From assembly GCA_024643305.1 (NCBI GenBank), contig JAHENE010000019.1:1-15018 (forward strand): DNA of 15,018 nucleotides. The letters are read 5' to 3'. The notes below the pieces were generated by a model. It searched no databases and was not told where the DNA came from. It worked only from the letters and a program-made list of their open reading frames with translations. This document shows positions 13,884 through 15,018 of the stretch, piece after piece; the first letter of the stretch is position 1; each line of letters starts with the position of its first letter. The stretch is from Thiobacillaceae bacterium. Its GTDB lineage: Bacteria; Pseudomonadota; Gammaproteobacteria; Burkholderiales; Thiobacillaceae. A program made the position numbers and the translations under genes.

Positions 13884-14966
13884 ATGATTTCCCGGAAATA
13901 CCTTAAAGAAGAATGGCCGCTGTTTGCCGCTTTGGCGGCAGGCGTGGCCGGCTTTACTTTAGAGCACGCAGCACTTGATGCGGGGGGGGCGGTATTGTGG
14001 TCCTTGTTCGGCCTGGTGCTGGCTGCCGTCATCGGCGTGGCTTTCCGTATTGCGCATCATGCCGAAGTGCTGGCTGTACGCCTGGGCGAGCCTTATGGCA
14101 CCCTGGTCCTGACGGTGTCAGCGGTTTCGGTGGAAGTGGTGATCCTGGTGGCAATGCTTACGGACAGCCACAGCCCCACACTGGCTCGCGACACTGTGTT
14201 TTCTGCGGTCATGCTCGACATCAACGGCATTCTTGGTATTGCTTCCATCATCGGCGGCTTGCATCACGGATCGCAGAAATACAATACCGGCTCGGCCAAC
14301 TCCTATCTCGCCATGCTGCTTACCGCCCTGGGTCTGGGCATGTTTATTCCCGACTTCGTGTCGGAAGCGCATTGGCCAGCCTACTCGGCTTTCTCGGTGG
14401 GCATCATGGCCTTGCTCTATGTCGCCTTCCTGCGCCTGCAAACCGTGGAGCATCGCGAGTTTTTTGAATACGGCAAGATCGAGCACGAGGCCCACGACAT
14501 TTCAGGCAGTCCAAACTGGACGCATGCTACCGTGCTGGTTGGTTCGGTGGTGCTGGTGGGACTGCTGTCCGAGATCCTGTCGGTGCTGCTGGGCGTGGGC
14601 TTGCAAGGCTCCGGCCTGCCGATGACCATCCCCGCCGTGATGGTGGCGCTGATTTCCGCCAGCCCCGAATTCATGGCCGCCATCAACGCCGCGCGCAGCG
14701 ACCGCATGCAGACCACGGTCAACATCGCGCTGGGCGCCTCGCTCGCCACTGTGCTCCTGACTCTACCGGTGATCGAAGGCATCGCACTTTTCACAGGCGA
14801 CCGCATCGTGATGGCGCTGACGCCGATCCAGGCCGGCATGCTGCTGGTGACGCTGCTGGTGTCGATGAACAACCTGCACGATGGCGAATCCAACGCCATC
14901 GAAGGCATGAGCAACCTCGCGCTGTTCGCGGGCTTCGTGGCGATGACGGTGATGGGGCTTTTTTAG
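13884..14966 (+). CDS. chaA: ChaA-type Ca2+(Na+,K+)/H+ antiporter
   Basis: A 360-residue cation/proton antiporter of the CaCA superfamily, close in length to E. coli ChaA (366). The block HHAEVLAVRLGEPYGTLVLT (58-77) with acidic Glu84 in SVEVVILV matches the first alpha repeat, and SASPEFMAAINAARSD (258-273) with IALGASLATVLLTLPV the second. About eleven hydrophobic segments and a hydrophilic loop (residues 186-212, His/Glu rich) are present. It would extrude Ca2+ or Na+ across the inner membrane. ATG 13884 is chosen; TTG at 13866 would add six residues and neither has a good ribosome-binding site. It follows the DUF4124 gene by 41 nt. The stop overlaps the gatB stop on the other strand. Confidence 0.9.
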   Translation: MISRKYLKEEWPLFAALAAGVAGFTLEHAALDAGGAVLWSLFGLVLAAVIGVAFRIAHHAEVLAVRLGEPYGTLVLTVSAVSVEVVILVAMLTDSHSPTLARDTVFSAVMLDINGILGIASIIGGLHHGSQKYNTGSANSYLAMLLTALGLGMFIPDFVSEAHWPAYSAFSVGIMALLYVAFLRLQTVEHREFFEYGKIEHEAHDISGSPNWTHATVLVGSVVLVGLLSEILSVLLGVGLQGSGLPMTIPAVMVALISASPEFMAAINAARSDRMQTTVNIALGASLATVLLTLPVIEGIALFTGDRIVMALTPIQAGMLLVTLLVSMNNLHDGESNAIEGMSNLALFAGFVAMTVMGLF

Positions 14967-15018
14967 GTGCCGAGTTTTTTTGTCAGAATTTCGTTGACCT
15001 GCGCCGGGTTGGCCTTGC
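14963..15018 (-). CDS. gatB: C-terminal end of Asp/Glu-tRNA amidotransferase subunit B (partial)
   Basis: The minus strand from the window edge reads KANPAQVNEILTKKLGT then TAA (plus-strand TTA at 14963-14965). This matches the conserved end of GatB, where the YqeY-like tail closes with a K-A-N-P-x-x-V-N-E-x-L block. GatB transfers the amido group onto Glu-tRNA(Gln) or Asp-tRNA(Asn) with GatA and GatC. Only 18 codons including the stop are in the window. gatCAB near xthA/pyrE is familiar in betaproteobacteria. The gene overlaps chaA tail to tail by 4 nt. A YqeY-domain protein is the alternative, less likely by sequence. Confidence 0.8.
   Translation of the reverse strand, partial: KANPAQVNEILTKKLGT

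Overview
The window looks like a stretch of chromosome from a betaproteobacterium. The protein types point that way, as do the divergent xthA/pyrE pair close to a gatB end, the betaproteobacterial-looking DUF4124 and DUF4426 proteins, and the moderately GC-rich codon use. An order such as Nitrosomonadales is only a guess. Gene density is high, many genes overlap by 1 to 8 nt, and no intergenic gap exceeds 173 nt. I see no tRNA, rRNA, CRISPR array, insertion sequence or prophage.

Left part (1-2848, + strand): glnK and amtB form the usual PII/ammonium channel pair, closed by a strong hairpin terminator. Next comes an unrecognised secreted protein with a 24-proline tract encoded by twelve CCTCCA hexamers.

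Centre-left (2961-8828, + strand): a very compact run of genes. An uncharacterised P-loop NTPase overlaps (TGATG) a MetA-type homoserine O-acyltransferase. This overlaps an MCE-type lipid ABC transporter: STAS-fused MlaE permease, MlaF ATPase, MlaD substrate-binding protein with a long helical tail, and a PqiC-like lipoprotein. A small periplasmic DUF4426 protein follows. The NTPase-metA pair has a leader that can fold into two nested helices ending just before the start codon.

Centre-right (8848-12588, - strand): an AmpG muropeptide permease followed by a SafE/DsbD_2-type membrane protein; a small exported protein with its own terminator; and exodeoxyribonuclease III.

Right end (12615-15018): pyrE is divergent from xthA with only 26 nt between them. 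It overlaps a DUF4124 coiled-coil periplasmic protein, which is followed by a ChaA-type Ca2+/H+ antiporter. The last 56 nt hold the C-terminal end of gatB on the - strand, tail to tail with chaA.

Most of the window is housekeeping and envelope biology. The parts most worth a second look are the NTPase-MetA pair with its structured leader, the MCE operon that lacks mlaB and mlaC, and the hexamer-repeat proline-rich exported protein.
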